Shown: one piece after another, positions 63,150 to 64,000 of the stretch
How the letters are laid out: every line of letters starts with the position of its first letter
How positions within the stretch are numbered: the first letter of the stretch is position 1
NCBI GenBank assembly: GCA_963721725.1
Contig: CAVRLX010000032.1
Span: 1 to 64,000 of the forward strand
Source of the DNA: RI-153 sp963721725
Lineage (GTDB): Bacteria > Chloroflexota > Anaerolineae > Caldilineales > Caldilineaceae
Length of the DNA stretch: 64,000 nt
Reading direction: 5' to 3'
Made by a program: the position numbers and the translations under genes
Notes under the pieces: generated by a model
What the model was told of the DNA's origin: nothing
Seen by the model: the letters and a program-made list of their open reading frames with translations, nothing else
The model's database searches: none

Positions 63150-64000
63150 CTACGCCGCCACCGCCTCTTCATCGCCTTCTTTCTCATTCACGCCCTCGTT
63201 GGCGGCCTCAATCGCCATCACATTTTCGCTGGGGGTGATATGCCAGAAAAGCTGGCGATGGGTCGGCCAGTCTTCCAAAATTGTCTTGGCCCGCTGCGAA
63301 CCTGTCTTCTCGAAGTGCGCGCGAATGAGCGCTTTGAGGGCACTGTCGTCTTCGCTGTTTTCCAACCGGTGAATGGTGATTAGTTCTGGATTGTAGCGGC
63401 GCGAGAAATTCTCGTCAATATCGTAGACAAACGCCTGACCGCCCGTCATGCCAGCGCCAAAGTTGCGTCCGGTCTCGCCCAACACAACCACTGTGCCGCC
63501 GGTCATGTATTCACAGCAGTGATCGCCCGCGCCCTCCACCACAGCGGTGGACCCACTGTTACGCACGGCAAAGCGTTCTCCGGCCACGCCAGCCGCAAAG
63601 AGTCGCCCGCCTGTCGCGCCATAAAGCACCGTATTGCCAATGATCACATTTTGGTGCGGCACGAAGATCGCCTCTTCCGAAGGATGAATCACAATCTCGC
63701 CGCCGCTGAGACCTTTGCCCACATAATCTTGCCCTTCGCCGATCAGCCGCAAGTTCAGCCCTTGCAGCCCAAAAGCCCCAAAGCTCTGCCCCGCCGAGCC
63801 ATTGAAGGTAATCTGAATCTGCCCCTCTGGCAAACCCTGATCGCCATAGCGTAGCGCCAACTGCCCCGCCAACTTGGCCCCCACCGAACGATGATTGTTG
63901 TTGATTTTGTGGGCCAGGCGCATGGGTGCGTCCGCGTTGGCCGTGAGACCCGCCAACACCTGCTCCACAATCCGATTGCCCACATGATTCTCTTCGGCGG
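63150..64000 (-). CDS. gltB: Glutamate synthase large subunit, C-terminal part (cut by window end)
   Basis: The frame is open to the right edge of the window, so the 5' part is missing. The segment is the GXGXG beta-helix domain of GltB: FNGSAGQSFGAFGLQGLNL, VGKGLSGGEIVIHP, GNTVLYGATGGRLFAAG, RNSGSTAVVEGAGDHCCEYM and TGGTVVVLGETGRNFGAGM. GltB transfers the amide of glutamine to 2-oxoglutarate. The C-terminus ends ANEGVNEKEGDEEAVAA, acidic and somewhat extended. The first in-frame Met inside the window is not the true start. Confidence 0.9.
   Translation of the reverse strand, partial: AEENHVGNRIVEQVLAGLTANADAPMRLAHKINNNHRSVGAKLAGQLALRYGDQGLPEGQIQITFNGSAGQSFGAFGLQGLNLRLIGEGQDYVGKGLSGGEIVIHPSEEAIFVPHQNVIIGNTVLYGATGGRLFAAGVAGERFAVRNSGSTAVVEGAGDHCCEYMTGGTVVVLGETGRNFGAGMTGGQAFVYDIDENFSRRYNPELITIHRLENSEDDSALKALIRAHFEKTGSQRAKTILEDWPTHRQLFWHITPSENVMAIEAANEGVNEKEGDEEAVAA

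Overview
The window is about 64 kb of a GC-rich bacterial chromosome. The best guess is the phylum Chloroflexota (Caldilinea/Anaerolinea-like), inferred from gene content and not from any rRNA. Supporting signs are exported proteins with Ig-like domains and Thr/Pro linkers, a secreted protein ending in a hydrophobic FLPAL-type tail, Uma2 nucleases, a citramalate synthase and many toxin-antitoxin (TA) modules. No rRNA, CRISPR array, replication origin or phage structural gene was seen. Layout: 1-4.0 kb is an accessory edge with an IS701-type element, a HEPN gene fragment, an intact and a decayed Uma2 gene and an MFS transporter. 4.0-6.5 kb holds a secreted zinc metalloprotease and a sulfotransferase. 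6.6-13.3 kb is a plus-strand sugar or polyol catabolic cluster: aldo/keto reductase, MFS transporter, three Gfo/Idh/MocA dehydrogenases and a TIM-barrel isomerase. MgtC, a CDP-alcohol phosphatidyltransferase and a tRNA-Ser/Ser/Arg operon with a consensus promoter and terminator follow. From 15 kb most genes are on the minus strand: mfd, pth, a surface protein, a DsbB-cytochrome c fusion with its DsbA partner, a SNF2 helicase with a SWIM partner, a GH4 glycosidase, a wax-ester/DGAT acyltransferase, formate-THF ligase, a PIN/antitoxin pair, two alpha/beta hydrolases, cysS-HAD, a DHFR-like reductase and a DapA-like aldolase. 40-43 kb is a decayed patch with an AT-rich island bounded by 11-bp direct repeats. 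43-64 kb carries branched-chain amino acid genes (ilvD, cimA, leuB, leuD, leuC), ppc and gltB, interleaved with at least six small TA-type modules and an ISL3 element that splits a DUF2442-like gene. How the genes fit together: CimA makes citramalate from pyruvate and acetyl-CoA, LeuCD and LeuB turn it into 2-oxobutyrate, and IlvD serves the isoleucine and valine branches. This implies a threonine-independent isoleucine route. PEP carboxylase and glutamate synthase supply carbon skeletons and amino nitrogen. Two repeat systems stand out. One is a set of 7-14 bp 'word' repeats, often arranged as hairpins, sitting on stop codons and gene ends and also inside mfd (three blocks) and cimA. The other is a roughly 120-bp palindromic element present in two opposite copies plus a short relative. 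Many conserved genes (mfd, pth, dsbA, helicase, dapA-like, cimA, ppc, leuC and others) are broken by single-base frame changes. The number and spread of these breaks suggest that at least some are sequencing indels, so I annotate such genes across the break and say where it lies.
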